Part shown: positions 9,896-17,952 of the stretch, in pieces
Position numbering within the stretch: position 1 is the first letter of the stretch
How the letters are laid out: every line of letters begins with the position of its first letter
Source of the DNA: Methanobrevibacter oralis
GTDB lineage: Archaea > Methanobacteriota > Methanobacteria > Methanobacteriales > Methanobacteriaceae
DNA: 64,000 nt
Assembly (NCBI RefSeq): GCF_001639275.1
Contig: NZ_LWMU01000048.1
Coordinates: 62,001 to 126,000, forward strand
Direction of reading: 5' to 3'
Position numbers and translations under genes: made by a program
Notes under the pieces: generated by a model
What the model was told of the DNA's origin: nothing
Seen by the model: only the letters and a program-made list of their open reading frames with translations
Databases searched by the model: none

Positions 9896-10249
9896 TTATA
9901 TTAAAGCTTTATTTTTCAAAAATAAAATCATTGCAATAGACAAACAAAACAATATAAAAATAACCCAAATTATAATAAACAATTTTTTACTGTCTTTTTC
10001 TCCCTTAATTATATAATGTTCTCCTTTAACATCACTAGATTTCTTCTTAGTATTTTTAAACTCATCATCATTTCTCAAAAAATTATAAAATGAACGAGAA
10101 AGAATAAAGAATACAATCAGCAGTATTACACCTAAATAAGAAGCTAAACTACTTTTAACAAATATCATGATCATAGATGAAGATAATAAGACTAACAAAA
10201 TATAAAATGCTACACTCAACAATAAAGACAAATATTTGTTTAAAATCAT
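9896..10249 (-). CDS. Small membrane protein of unknown function
   Basis: 117 residues, not recognised. Hydrophobicity suggests two N-terminal transmembrane helices (about 6-28 and 33-51), a charged central region rich in Lys and Asp (about 58-88) and a third helix (about 90-112). There is no recognisable Shine-Dalgarno in front of the ATG at 10249. It lies between aIF5A and the divergent pdaD, but nothing in it points to polyamine metabolism. A polyamine-linked role would be guesswork. Confidence 0.6.
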   Translation of the reverse strand: MILNKYLSLLLSVAFYILLVLLSSSMIMIFVKSSLASYLGVILLIVFFILSRSFYNFLRNDDEFKNTKKKSSDVKGEHYIIKGEKDSKKLFIIIWVIFILFCLSIAMILFLKNKALI

Positions 10250-10364
10250 AAAGTTACACCTATTTAATTATAATTTAAAATACTATTTAATTTTAAGGCA
10301 TATATAAAAATTCATTATATAATATTATTAAATAGAAATAACATATTAAAATTTAGTGATTTAA

Positions 10365-10826
10365 ATGAAAATAGCTATAGTTTGTGGAAAAGATGAAGGT
10401 CCAACAAAATTAAATGCTTTCGACAATGCTCTAAGTGATGCAGGAATTGGAGATGTTAATTTAATCAAAGTATCCAGTATGCTTTCAGGAAACACAGAAA
10501 TAAAAAAACTACCTAAACTTAAAGCTGGAGCTATGGTCAACTGTGTATTATCTGAAGTTACATCCAACACACCAGGAGATCAAATAACAGCAGTTGTAGC
10601 AGTAGCTATTGGAAATAAATTAGGTTGTGTAGTTGAAACAAGTGGAATAAACAAAAATCGAAAAGAACTATTAAATAAAGCAGAATTGATGGTAAAATAT
10701 ATGATGGAAAAACGAGATGTTGAAATAAAAGATTTAATTGTAAAAGAATCAACAACAACAGTTAAAAATATTGCATCAGTAGTTTCATCAGTTATTTATT
10801 TAAATGAAGATATAATAGAGGAATAA
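10365..10826 (+). CDS. pdaD: Pyruvoyl-dependent arginine decarboxylase
   Basis: 153 residues, slightly shorter at the N-terminus than the Methanocaldococcus enzyme. PvlArgDC cleaves itself at a Ser-Ser bond to make a pyruvoyl group and decarboxylates arginine to agmatine. The expected site is S37-S38 in NLIKVSSML; the flanking NAFDNALSDAGIGDVN and the following KLPKLKAGAMV match the family pattern. Gene start: ATG after GTGAT, with TATA-like CATATATAAAA upstream near 10300. The next gene begins two bases after the stop, so the transcript continues into the NAD kinase fusion. Confidence 0.88.
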   Translation: MKIAIVCGKDEGPTKLNAFDNALSDAGIGDVNLIKVSSMLSGNTEIKKLPKLKAGAMVNCVLSEVTSNTPGDQITAVVAVAIGNKLGCVVETSGINKNRKELLNKAELMVKYMMEKRDVEIKDLIVKESTTTVKNIASVVSSVIYLNEDIIEE

Positions 10827-10828
10827 AA

Positions 10829-12679
10829 ATGGATGCTCGAGATAAAAAAATAGCAACTGATCTTTCTTATGAAATTATAAAAGAAGTTGGAAGAGCTATA
10901 CGACCCTATGTTGGAAAAGTAGAATCCGGGGAAAAAGTAAAAATGGGAGCTGATGGAACACCAACATCCCTTATTGATATTATTGCTGAAGAAAAAGTCA
11001 TTAATATATTAAAAAATGCTCCTGTTTACTCTTACATTATTAGTGAAGAAATTGGAGAGTTAAAATTAGGAAAAGGAACAGAAAAAAGTGTTGTTTTAAC
11101 TCAAGAATTAAGACGTGAATTAGAAGATAATGAGGAGCGACCGAAATTCATATTCTTAGTTGACCCTCTTGATGGAACAAGCAATGCAATTAAAGAAATT
11201 CCTGCTTACGGTATTTCAATAGCTATTGCAAATGTTCCTAAAGGAAGAATAGCTAATTTAAACGATGTAGAATTAGGCTTTATTAATAATTTCGGGAATG
11301 GTAACTTTTTTGAAGCGGAGAAAGGAAAAGGATGTTGGTTAAATAATGAATCAGTACATCCAAGCGATGAAACTAACATAGCTAACATGTCTCTTGGAGG
11401 ATTTACCAAAAGTGGAACCATAGAAGCATCAAAATTAGTTGATAATGCAAGAAGAATGAGAGTGCTTGGAAGTGTAGTTTTAGAACTTTCATATATAGCT
11501 AGTGGAAGATATGATGCCTTCCTTGATTTGAGAGGCAGTCGAATTATAGATATAGCCGCATCTAAATTAATTGTAGAAGAAGCAGGAGGAATTATCACAA
11601 ATAAATATGGTGAAAAATTAAACAACAAACTAAGCATCCATGAAAGAGCTATTGTAGTTGCAGCTAATACTGAAAAATTACACAAACAAATAATTGACAT
11701 TTTAAATAATAATCAATCAGAACATTTCGAAAAAATAGGTATTATAAGCCGTATTGATAAATATAAAGCATTATTATTCTCAGCTAAGATCATAGATTAC
11801 CTAGAAAAAAAAGGAAAACAAGTAGTTATTGAAAAAAGGTTAGCTAATAAAATCGAAGAACTAAAACAAGACCCTAAATTAGATAAAAGAATAAAAAAAG
11901 TAAAAAAGAATTCACCCAAATTATCCTCATTTTTCGATGATGTAAATCTTAATCGAAACTTTAAAACAATTTCTGAAAGTATTTTTGACTTTGATTGTGA
12001 TATGGCTATTGTTCTTGGAGGAGATGGGACTCTCCTCAGAGCACAATCAAAATTAAAAGATGAAACACCATTATTTGGAGTTAATATGGGAACAGTGGGA
12101 TTTTTAACAGAAATTGAAAGCGAAGACACATTTAAAGCATTGGATGAAGTTTTTAATGAAAATTACTACAAAGAAAAAAGAACAAAACTTGTTGTATCTC
12201 ACGAAAATCACAGATACACAGCAATGAATGAAGTAGTAATCATGACAAATAAACCTGCTAAAATGTTGCATTTTGAAATACAAGTAGATGGTGAAATAAT
12301 AGAAGAAGTTAGAGCTGATGGATTAATAATTTCAACACCAAGTGGATCTACTGCTTATGCAATGTCAGCAGGTGGACCTATTGTTGATCCTAAGGTAGAA
12401 GGATTTGTTATAATTCCAATATGCCCCTATAAATTAGGTGTAAGACCATTTATCGTGTCAGACAATAGTGAAATCATTGTTAAATTACTTAAAAAAGGTA
12501 AAAGTGCTGTATTTGTAATGGATGGGCAAAGAAACGAAGAAGCTGAATATCAGGAAGAAATTAAATTTAAAAAATCAGAAAAAGATGTGTATTTCATTAG
12601 AACCTCTACAAAATATTTCTATGAAAAAGTTAAAGACAAACTAAGTGAAGGCGGAATTAATGACGGAAACCACTACTAA
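10829..12679 (+). CDS. Bifunctional NADP phosphatase/NAD kinase (IMPase-NADK fusion)
   Basis: 616 residues. Residues 1-275 form an inositol-monophosphatase-superfamily domain with the metal-binding DPLDGT (112-117) and a C-terminal IDIAASKLIVEEAGG motif. Residues about 300-610 form an NAD kinase with GGDGT (about 397-401) and the SGSTAYAMSAGGP segment. The same fusion in Methanocaldococcus (MJ0917) was shown to be both NAD kinase and NADP phosphatase, so this protein probably sets the NAD/NADP ratio by opposing activities. It follows pdaD by two bases, and the next gene (cfbE) starts inside its 3' end, indicating translational coupling. Confidence 0.92.
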   Translation: MDARDKKIATDLSYEIIKEVGRAIRPYVGKVESGEKVKMGADGTPTSLIDIIAEEKVINILKNAPVYSYIISEEIGELKLGKGTEKSVVLTQELRRELEDNEERPKFIFLVDPLDGTSNAIKEIPAYGISIAIANVPKGRIANLNDVELGFINNFGNGNFFEAEKGKGCWLNNESVHPSDETNIANMSLGGFTKSGTIEASKLVDNARRMRVLGSVVLELSYIASGRYDAFLDLRGSRIIDIAASKLIVEEAGGIITNKYGEKLNNKLSIHERAIVVAANTEKLHKQIIDILNNNQSEHFEKIGIISRIDKYKALLFSAKIIDYLEKKGKQVVIEKRLANKIEELKQDPKLDKRIKKVKKNSPKLSSFFDDVNLNRNFKTISESIFDFDCDMAIVLGGDGTLLRAQSKLKDETPLFGVNMGTVGFLTEIESEDTFKALDEVFNENYYKEKRTKLVVSHENHRYTAMNEVVIMTNKPAKMLHFEIQVDGEIIEEVRADGLIISTPSGSTAYAMSAGGPIVDPKVEGFVIIPICPYKLGVRPFIVSDNSEIIVKLLKKGKSAVFVMDGQRNEEAEYQEEIKFKKSEKDVYFIRTSTKYFYEKVKDKLSEGGINDGNHY

Positions 12680-14036
12680 TCTAGTAATTGATTTAACACA
12701 TGGTGGAGTCAAAATAGCTATTAATTTAGCTAAAAAAGGTGAAAAAGTATATGCTTATGACATATACAACACATTAAAAATTGATGAAAAAAAGCTTTTA
12801 AAGAATTATAAAGTAGAATTAATCCAATTAAAAGACATAAATAAGTTAAGAAATAATTTAAAAGTTATTTATCCAATTCATCTTCCTTTAACACATGAAG
12901 AAATTAAAAAACACAATCCCGATTTAAATTATACATTCATCACACACCACAAAGCAGTTAAAGAACTTTTAAAAGAATGGGGCAAAAATATTTTAAAAGT
13001 AGAAATAACAGGAGTTAAAGGGAAAACTAGCTCTGTTTTTATGCTTAAAGAAATATTAATAGATAAAAATCCTTTAATTTTATCTAGTTTAGGTGCAATT
13101 TTTTATAACAATGGTAAAAAGAGCCTGCTCAAAAAAAATATCTCAATAACTCCAGCTAATATTAAAGAAACAATAGATTTAGCAAATGGAAAGGATTATA
13201 ATTTAGCTATTTTTGAAAACTCTCTTGGAGCTTGCGGTATTGGTGATGTTGGTCTTTTAACAAACATTGCTGAAAATTATTCAATAGCTAAAAACAAATG
13301 TAATGCAGCTGAAGCTAAAAAACAAATATTTGATTGTAACCTTGTAGTTTGTCAAAAAGAAAGTTTAGATAAGTATTATTCAGATATCCATCATGAAAAA
13401 ATCAATAGCTTTTCTCTAGATGATAAAAATGCTAATCTTTACTTAAATGATGTGAATTTTTCATTAGATAAAACAATCATGGACTTAGAATATAAAGACA
13501 TGATAACTCTAAAAGGAGAAAGAATAAGTGGTAATTTTAAAGTGGAAAGCTTTGCACCAGGACTTCATCATGTTTCAAATGTACTAGGAGTTGTTTTAAC
13601 CTGTTTATCATTAAATATTGATAAAGAAAAAATAATATCTGGACTTAAAAAATATAAAGGAATTAAAGGAAGAACAAATAAAAAAACAATTAAAAATAGC
13701 ATTATTATAGAAGAGATTAATCCTGGAATAAATACAAAAGCTATAAAAGAATCAATAAACATGATTAAAGATTTAAAAAATTATTACATTGCTATTGGTG
13801 GAGATTATGGTATTACTTGTGAAGAAATTGATGAAAAAAAAGTAAGTGAATTTTTAGATACTATTAGCAATGATATTATACTTACAGGACCTGTTGGTAA
13901 TGGAATATTAGATAAAATGAAAAATAAGCCAAAATATATGGAAAATTATAATGAAGTTTATGATTTAGCTATTAAAAACAACAAAAACTTATTATTCATT
14001 TACAGATCCAATTACAGCAAATTATCTAAACGATAA
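12660..14036 (+). CDS. cfbE: Coenzyme F430 synthetase, Mur-ligase family (CfbE)
   Basis: 458 residues. Mur-ligase ATPase with the P-loop GVKGKTSS near residue 118-125 and the central ENSLGACG segment in place of the usual Mur substrate motifs. The N-terminus is unlike cell-wall Mur ligases but matches the methanogen-specific CfbE group, which completes F430, the nickel cofactor of methyl-coenzyme M reductase. I chose the ATG at 12660 (SD AAGGCGG) over a GTG at 12645; it overlaps the upstream stop by 20 bases. The other cfb genes are not here. hemC, for the same tetrapyrrole pathway, follows 150 bases later. Confidence 0.82.
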   Translation: MTETTTNLVIDLTHGGVKIAINLAKKGEKVYAYDIYNTLKIDEKKLLKNYKVELIQLKDINKLRNNLKVIYPIHLPLTHEEIKKHNPDLNYTFITHHKAVKELLKEWGKNILKVEITGVKGKTSSVFMLKEILIDKNPLILSSLGAIFYNNGKKSLLKKNISITPANIKETIDLANGKDYNLAIFENSLGACGIGDVGLLTNIAENYSIAKNKCNAAEAKKQIFDCNLVVCQKESLDKYYSDIHHEKINSFSLDDKNANLYLNDVNFSLDKTIMDLEYKDMITLKGERISGNFKVESFAPGLHHVSNVLGVVLTCLSLNIDKEKIISGLKKYKGIKGRTNKKTIKNSIIIEEINPGINTKAIKESINMIKDLKNYYIAIGGDYGITCEEIDEKKVSEFLDTISNDIILTGPVGNGILDKMKNKPKYMENYNEVYDLAIKNNKNLLFIYRSNYSKLSKR

Positions 14037-14111
14037 AACAAAATTATTCTTAAATGAAAATTGAAACATTTAATAAATATTAATTATAAAGATTAAGAAT
14101 ATAAATATTTG

Positions 14112-14131
14112 TTATAAGTTAAAACTTATAA
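14112..14131 (+). promoter_or_regulatory. Inverted repeat at the hemC TATA box
   Basis: Arms TTATAAGTT (14112-14120) and AACTTATAA (14123-14131) are perfect complements separated by AA. The right arm runs into CTTATAAATATAA, the likely hemC TATA box, which predicts initiation near 14155. A repressor here would compete with TBP. It is purely AT-rich apart from two G/C positions, so chance remains possible. There is no T run after it, which argues against a cfbE terminator. Confidence 0.4.
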
Positions 14132-14187
14132 ATATAATTAAAAAGATTTTTCTTAAATTAAGTTATTAAACAATTGGTGACTATTAA

Positions 14188-15057
14188 ATGATTGTTGGAA
14201 CAAGAGGAAGTCAATTAGCACTTGCACAAACAAAACAAGTATGTTCTGAACTGTCTAAAATAACAAAAAAAGCTATTGACATCAACATAATTAAAACAAA
14301 AGGAGATAAAATAACTAATTCTCAACTATACAACATAGATTCAAAAGGATTATTTACTAAAGAATTAGATATTGCTCTTCTTGATGAAGAAGTTGATTTT
14401 ACTGTTCATAGTTTTAAAGATTTGCCTACTGAATTAGATGAAGATTTAGAAATAGTAGCTGTCCCTAAACGTGAATCTCCAAATGAAGTTCTAATATCAG
14501 ATAAAAGTTGGAATGAATTAAAAACAGGTTCTAAACTTGGAACAAGTAGCTTAAGACGTGAAGCTTTTTGTAATCGTTACCAAAAAGATTTTGAACTTAA
14601 ACCTATGAGAGGTAACATTGAAACTAGAATTCGAAAAGTTTATGAAAGTGATTTAGATGCTACTATTATGGCTGAAGCAGGAATTAAACGATTAAATTTA
14701 ACAAAATACATAAAACAAGTATTTTCTCTAGATTATATCACACCTCCTGCTGGACAAGGAGCATTAGCCATTATAACTAGAAAAGATTCTGATAAAAAAG
14801 AAGCTATATCAAAGTTAAATGATTATACTTCAATGCAAGAAGTATTTGCAGAAAAAAAAGTGCTTGAAGAACTTGGTGTTGGCTGTCAATGGCCAATTGG
14901 TTCAATTGCACGTATGAAAGAAAATCAGTTTAATATTTATTCAATATTATTAACTAAAGAAGGAAATATCTTAAAAGAGCAAACTGAAAAAGGTTCCATT
15001 AAAAATGCTGTTGAACTTGGTAAAAAAATTGGGAGACTTTTTGAGGACTATGTTTAA
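14188..15057 (+). CDS. hemC: Hydroxymethylbilane synthase (porphobilinogen deaminase)
   Basis: 289 residues. Joins four porphobilinogen molecules into hydroxymethylbilane, the precursor of uroporphyrinogen III and so of F430, corrinoids and sirohaem. Visible motifs are VGTRGSQLALAQT at the N-terminus, FTVHSFKDLPT, the MRGNIETRI substrate loop, and C233 in GVGCQWPIG, which carries the dipyrromethane cofactor. SD GGTGAC precedes the ATG. It has its own promoter, and the following dehydrogenase begins 13 bases after the stop. Confidence 0.95.
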   Translation: MIVGTRGSQLALAQTKQVCSELSKITKKAIDINIIKTKGDKITNSQLYNIDSKGLFTKELDIALLDEEVDFTVHSFKDLPTELDEDLEIVAVPKRESPNEVLISDKSWNELKTGSKLGTSSLRREAFCNRYQKDFELKPMRGNIETRIRKVYESDLDATIMAEAGIKRLNLTKYIKQVFSLDYITPPAGQGALAIITRKDSDKKEAISKLNDYTSMQEVFAEKKVLEELGVGCQWPIGSIARMKENQFNIYSILLTKEGNILKEQTEKGSIKNAVELGKKIGRLFEDYV

Positions 15058-15069
15058 GGAGGAATAAAA

Positions 15070-16023
15070 TTGAGTGCAGTAAATGTAGGAGTTATTGGAG
15101 TAGGAGCAATGGGTGAAAACCATGTGCGTGTATACCATAAAATGGAAGAAGCTAATTTAATTGCTATTTCAGATGTTAATGAAAGAGCTTTAAAAAGAAT
15201 CGAAAAAAAATATGAAACAACCGGTTATACTGACTACAATGAATTATTAGAAAATCCTGAAATAGAAGCAGTTAGTATTTGTGTCCCAACAACATTCCAC
15301 CATTCAGTAGTGATGGAAGCCATTAAAAACAAAAAGCATGTTTTAGTTGAAAAACCAATTGCATTTACTTTAGAAGAAGCTGAAGAAATGATTGCTGCTG
15401 CAAAAGAAGCAGGAGTTATACTTGCAACAGGACATGTAGAACGATTTAACCCCGCAGTTCAAAAAGCTAAAGAACTTGTTGATGATGGTGTTATTGGAGA
15501 TATCGTTTCAGCATTTGCAAAAAGAGTAGGACCACTACCTCCAAGAATAAAAGATGTTGGTGTTGCAATAGATTTAGCTATTCATGATTTAGATGTAATG
15601 AATTACTTATTTGATGAAAATATTGTTCAAGTTTATGGCGTAATGAACAGTATTTTAGATGATTGTGAATTTGAAGATCATGCTGAAATTATGGTAAGTT
15701 TTGATAATGAATCTACTGGAATTATTGAAGTTAATTGGTTAACTCCATACAAAAGAAGAGAATTAGAACTTACTGGAACTGATGGTATCATATCTGTAGA
15801 TTATATTGAACAAAGTATTGATGTATTTGGCAAATTTGCTCAAGATATTGAAATTAAACATGAAGAACCATTGAAAGAAGAGTTAAAATCTTTTTTAAAT
15901 GCAGTTGAAAACGATCAAGAACCAGAAATCACTGGTGAAGATGGTCTTAAAGCTCTTAAAATGGTTATTGCTGCTAATAAATCTTCTAGGGAACATAAAC
16001 CAATTAGTTTTGATGAACTTTAA
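15070..16023 (+). CDS. Gfo/Idh/MocA family NAD(P)-dependent dehydrogenase
   Basis: 317 residues. An N-terminal Rossmann fold has GVGAMGENH (about 10-18), and the family's catalytic EKPI loop is near residue 98. The C-terminal substrate domain carries the conserved DLAIHDLDVMNYLF histidine segment. Members act on sugars or nucleotide sugars; a UDP-N-acetylglucosamine 3-dehydrogenase role is known in a methanogen relative, but I cannot assign the substrate here. The start is TTG at 15070 after an excellent SD (AAGGAGGAA). It sits between hemC and a PRTase-like regulator, co-directional and closely spaced. Confidence 0.82.
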   Translation: MSAVNVGVIGVGAMGENHVRVYHKMEEANLIAISDVNERALKRIEKKYETTGYTDYNELLENPEIEAVSICVPTTFHHSVVMEAIKNKKHVLVEKPIAFTLEEAEEMIAAAKEAGVILATGHVERFNPAVQKAKELVDDGVIGDIVSAFAKRVGPLPPRIKDVGVAIDLAIHDLDVMNYLFDENIVQVYGVMNSILDDCEFEDHAEIMVSFDNESTGIIEVNWLTPYKRRELELTGTDGIISVDYIEQSIDVFGKFAQDIEIKHEEPLKEELKSFLNAVENDQEPEITGEDGLKALKMVIAANKSSREHKPISFDEL

Positions 16024-16036
16024 TCAGGTGATATAA

Positions 16037-16651
16037 TTGAAGAAAAAATTAATTAAAAAAGCTCAAGAACTAAGACAACACGGTTTTACAACTGGAGAAA
16101 TAGCTGATGAACTCAATGTTAGTATGGACACAGCTAGATGGTTAACTTTACAAAAACCAACTGAAGAAAAAACAAAAGCACCAACAGACTTTGCAATAAA
16201 TTGGAAAAGTGTTGGAGGTAATTCAACACGTTTAAGATATGTTTCTGGTGCATTAAGTGACATGGCATTATCTCATGGAGAAGCAAATGTAGTTGTTGGA
16301 ATTGCTGTAAGTGGTGTACCATTTGCAACCATGATGGCTGATTTTTTAGAAGATATGTCAGAAACAGAAACTTCACTAGCTATTTTCCACCCAAATAAAC
16401 ATAGAAAAGGACAAGACACAACTGATGATGAAGGAACTATCAGTACAAACTTCGGAAATGTTGAAGGTAAAAAAGTCATTATTGTAGATGATGTTATAAC
16501 TAGCGGTAAAACTGTAAAAGAAGTCATTCATACAGTTAAAGACCAAGGTGGAGAACCTACTTGTGTTACCGTATTAATTGATAAAGCAGGATTATCTGAA
16601 ATTGAAGATGTTCCTATCGAATCGTTAATAAAAGTTAGTAGACTAGGATAA
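16037..16651 (+). CDS. PRTase-like transcriptional regulator (GfcR/PyrE-like)
   Basis: 204 residues. Residues 1-40 form a helix-turn-helix ([21 protein letters not shown]). Residues about 55-204 form a type I phosphoribosyltransferase fold with the PRPP-binding [13 protein letters not shown]. Such proteins are often annotated as orotate phosphoribosyltransferase, but the added HTH and the haloarchaeal homologue GfcR, a sugar-metabolism regulator, favour a DNA-binding sensor role. The start is TTG at 16037 with SD AGGTGAT. It may be co-transcribed with the preceding dehydrogenase 13 bases upstream. Confidence 0.8.
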   Translation: MKKKLIKKAQELRQHGFTTGEIADELNVSMDTARWLTLQKPTEEKTKAPTDFAINWKSVGGNSTRLRYVSGALSDMALSHGEANVVVGIAVSGVPFATMMADFLEDMSETETSLAIFHPNKHRKGQDTTDDEGTISTNFGNVEGKKVIIVDDVITSGKTVKEVIHTVKDQGGEPTCVTVLIDKAGLSEIEDVPIESLIKVSRLG

Positions 16652-16695
16652 TAACCTACCTCATTATTTTTTTAAACTTTCATTATTTAAAGTAA

Positions 16696-17070
16696 TTATT
16701 GGTATAATCCACCAAAATCGTTCAATAATTCTTCTGAAGAAATTTCACTGATATCTCTTTTTTCACTAGAAACCCCTCCAATAACACCAATACTTTGAAT
16801 ATTATTCTTTAAAACGGCTGTTGATATGATTCCTCCATTTTCAGGAGATAGTACAAATAATTCTAAAAATAATTCATCTTCACCTACAATAAATGCTGGT
16901 TCAATAGACTCTGGAGATTTAGTTTGGACTTTAATTAATATGTTTTTAGCATCATTAATACCATCAATACCAATTTCTTTTCTAATGGTTTCATCTAATT
17001 GCATTACTTTTTCACTCCAATTAATTTTAAATAAATCATTTTTATTGGTTCTGGTTGTTTTATTTTCCAT
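16696..17070 (-). CDS. Conserved-looking protein of unknown function
   Basis: 124 residues, not recognised. It looks soluble and mixed alpha/beta, with predicted beta strands in the middle (AFIVGEDELFLELFVLS) and no transmembrane helix, cysteine cluster or nucleotide-binding motif. The start has a good Shine-Dalgarno (AAAAGGTGTT), so it is probably a real gene. It is divergent from tetR across 270 bases and convergent with the GfcR-like gene. Being divergent to a TetR regulator raises the possibility of shared control, but no operator copy is visible at its own start. Confidence 0.6.
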   Translation of the reverse strand: MENKTTRTNKNDLFKINWSEKVMQLDETIRKEIGIDGINDAKNILIKVQTKSPESIEPAFIVGEDELFLELFVLSPENGGIISTAVLKNNIQSIGVIGGVSSEKRDISEISSEELLNDFGGLYQ

Positions 17071-17256
17071 GATAACACCTTTTAGTCATTTACACAATAT
17101 CTAAACATCTTTTTAGTAAACCAACTTTTCTAAAACTAATCAATTTTTTAAATGATATTCTTTTAAATATACTAAAATTTATACAATTTTACATAAATAT
17201 TCTAAGTTGATATTCATTTTCTAAAAAATATTTGCTTTTAAAGGGTACTCTATCTT

Positions 17257-17279
17257 ATGTTATAAACACTATATAACAT
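17257..17279 (+). repeat. Inverted repeat upstream of the tetR promoter
   Basis: Perfect 8-base arms ATGTTATA (17257-17264) and TATAACAT (17272-17279) with a 7-base spacer, about 50 bases before the tetR TATA box and between the divergent 124-aa gene and tetR. It resembles the operator over the tetR start in beginning with ATGT and ending with ACAT, so it could be a second, weaker site. The evidence is base pattern only. Confidence 0.35.
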
Positions 17280-17327
17280 TTTTGTGTTTTTCAAAAATAA
17301 TTTTTCAAAGTCAAAACAATGAAAAGG

Positions 17328-17356
17328 TTTATATGTATGTAGGTGCTTACTTACAT
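17328..17356 (+). promoter_or_regulatory. tetR promoter with operator overlapping the start site
   Basis: TATA box TTTATATG at 17328-17335. Immediately downstream is an imperfect palindrome of 20 bases (17337-17356) with half-sites ATGTAGGT and ACTTACAT (7 of 8 matched) around GCTT. The ATG at 17358 lies about 26 bases from the TATA centre, so the transcript is probably leaderless. The palindrome fills the space between TATA and the start, exactly where a TetR-family protein would repress its own operon. Confidence 0.65.
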
Positions 17357-17357
17357 T

Positions 17358-17951
17358 ATGGAAGTAAAAGCTGGTAGTGTTGAAGAGAGAATAATAAATG
17401 CTTCATTTGATGTATTAGAAAAAGAAGGATACAGTGGAGCAACGACAAAAAAAATTGCTAAAAAAGCCAATATAAATGAAGTAACATTATTTAGAAAGTT
17501 CAAATCAAAACACAGGTTAATGGAAATAGTTAAAGAATATTATAGTGATTATTTAATAAATCAATTAGAAGAAATATTTCAATTTAATGATGAAATTAGT
17601 TTTGAAGAATACTCAAAAAATTGTTTTTATAAAATAGTAAATTTGTCTGATAATGAATTAAATATTATTAAAATAGGATTAGAAGAAGTAAGAAATCCCG
17701 GGGATGAACAATTATTTTCAAAAACTTCTGATATGATAATAAATAAACTAACAGAATTTTTTAAAATAAAAATTGCTAAAAAAGAAATAAAAAAAGTTAA
17801 TCCACATGTATTAGCCTTAAATATGTTTAGTATTCTTTTTGAATCCATGATTCTTTGGAAAGTTTATGGAAAAAGTCCCCATTATGATATAGACCAGTAT
17901 GTTAAAGACTTCCTTGAAATTATAATAAATGGAATAAAATGTGAGGTATAA
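17358..17951 (+). CDS. TetR/AcrR-family transcriptional regulator
   Basis: 197 residues. The N-terminal HTH is classic (GYSGATTKKIAKKANINEVT, about 19-38, followed by LFRKFKSK), with a helical C-terminal ligand/dimer domain of usual length. I prefer the ATG at 17358, which fits a leaderless transcript, over a GTG at 17343 that lies inside the operator palindrome. It is followed by the YhgE/Pip gene; the yhgE Shine-Dalgarno GAGGT overlaps the tetR stop region and the gap is one base. It therefore most likely represses itself and the membrane protein in response to a membrane-active or hydrophobic ligand (inference). Confidence 0.9.
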   Translation: MEVKAGSVEERIINASFDVLEKEGYSGATTKKIAKKANINEVTLFRKFKSKHRLMEIVKEYYSDYLINQLEEIFQFNDEISFEEYSKNCFYKIVNLSDNELNIIKIGLEEVRNPGDEQLFSKTSDMIINKLTEFFKIKIAKKEIKKVNPHVLALNMFSILFESMILWKVYGKSPHYDIDQYVKDFLEIIINGIKCEV

Positions 17952-17952
17952 A

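Noticed and set aside
16063-16527. Three overlapping minus-strand ORFs inside the GfcR-like gene
   Set aside because: No motif, poor composition; the plus strand shows a complete HTH plus PRTase.
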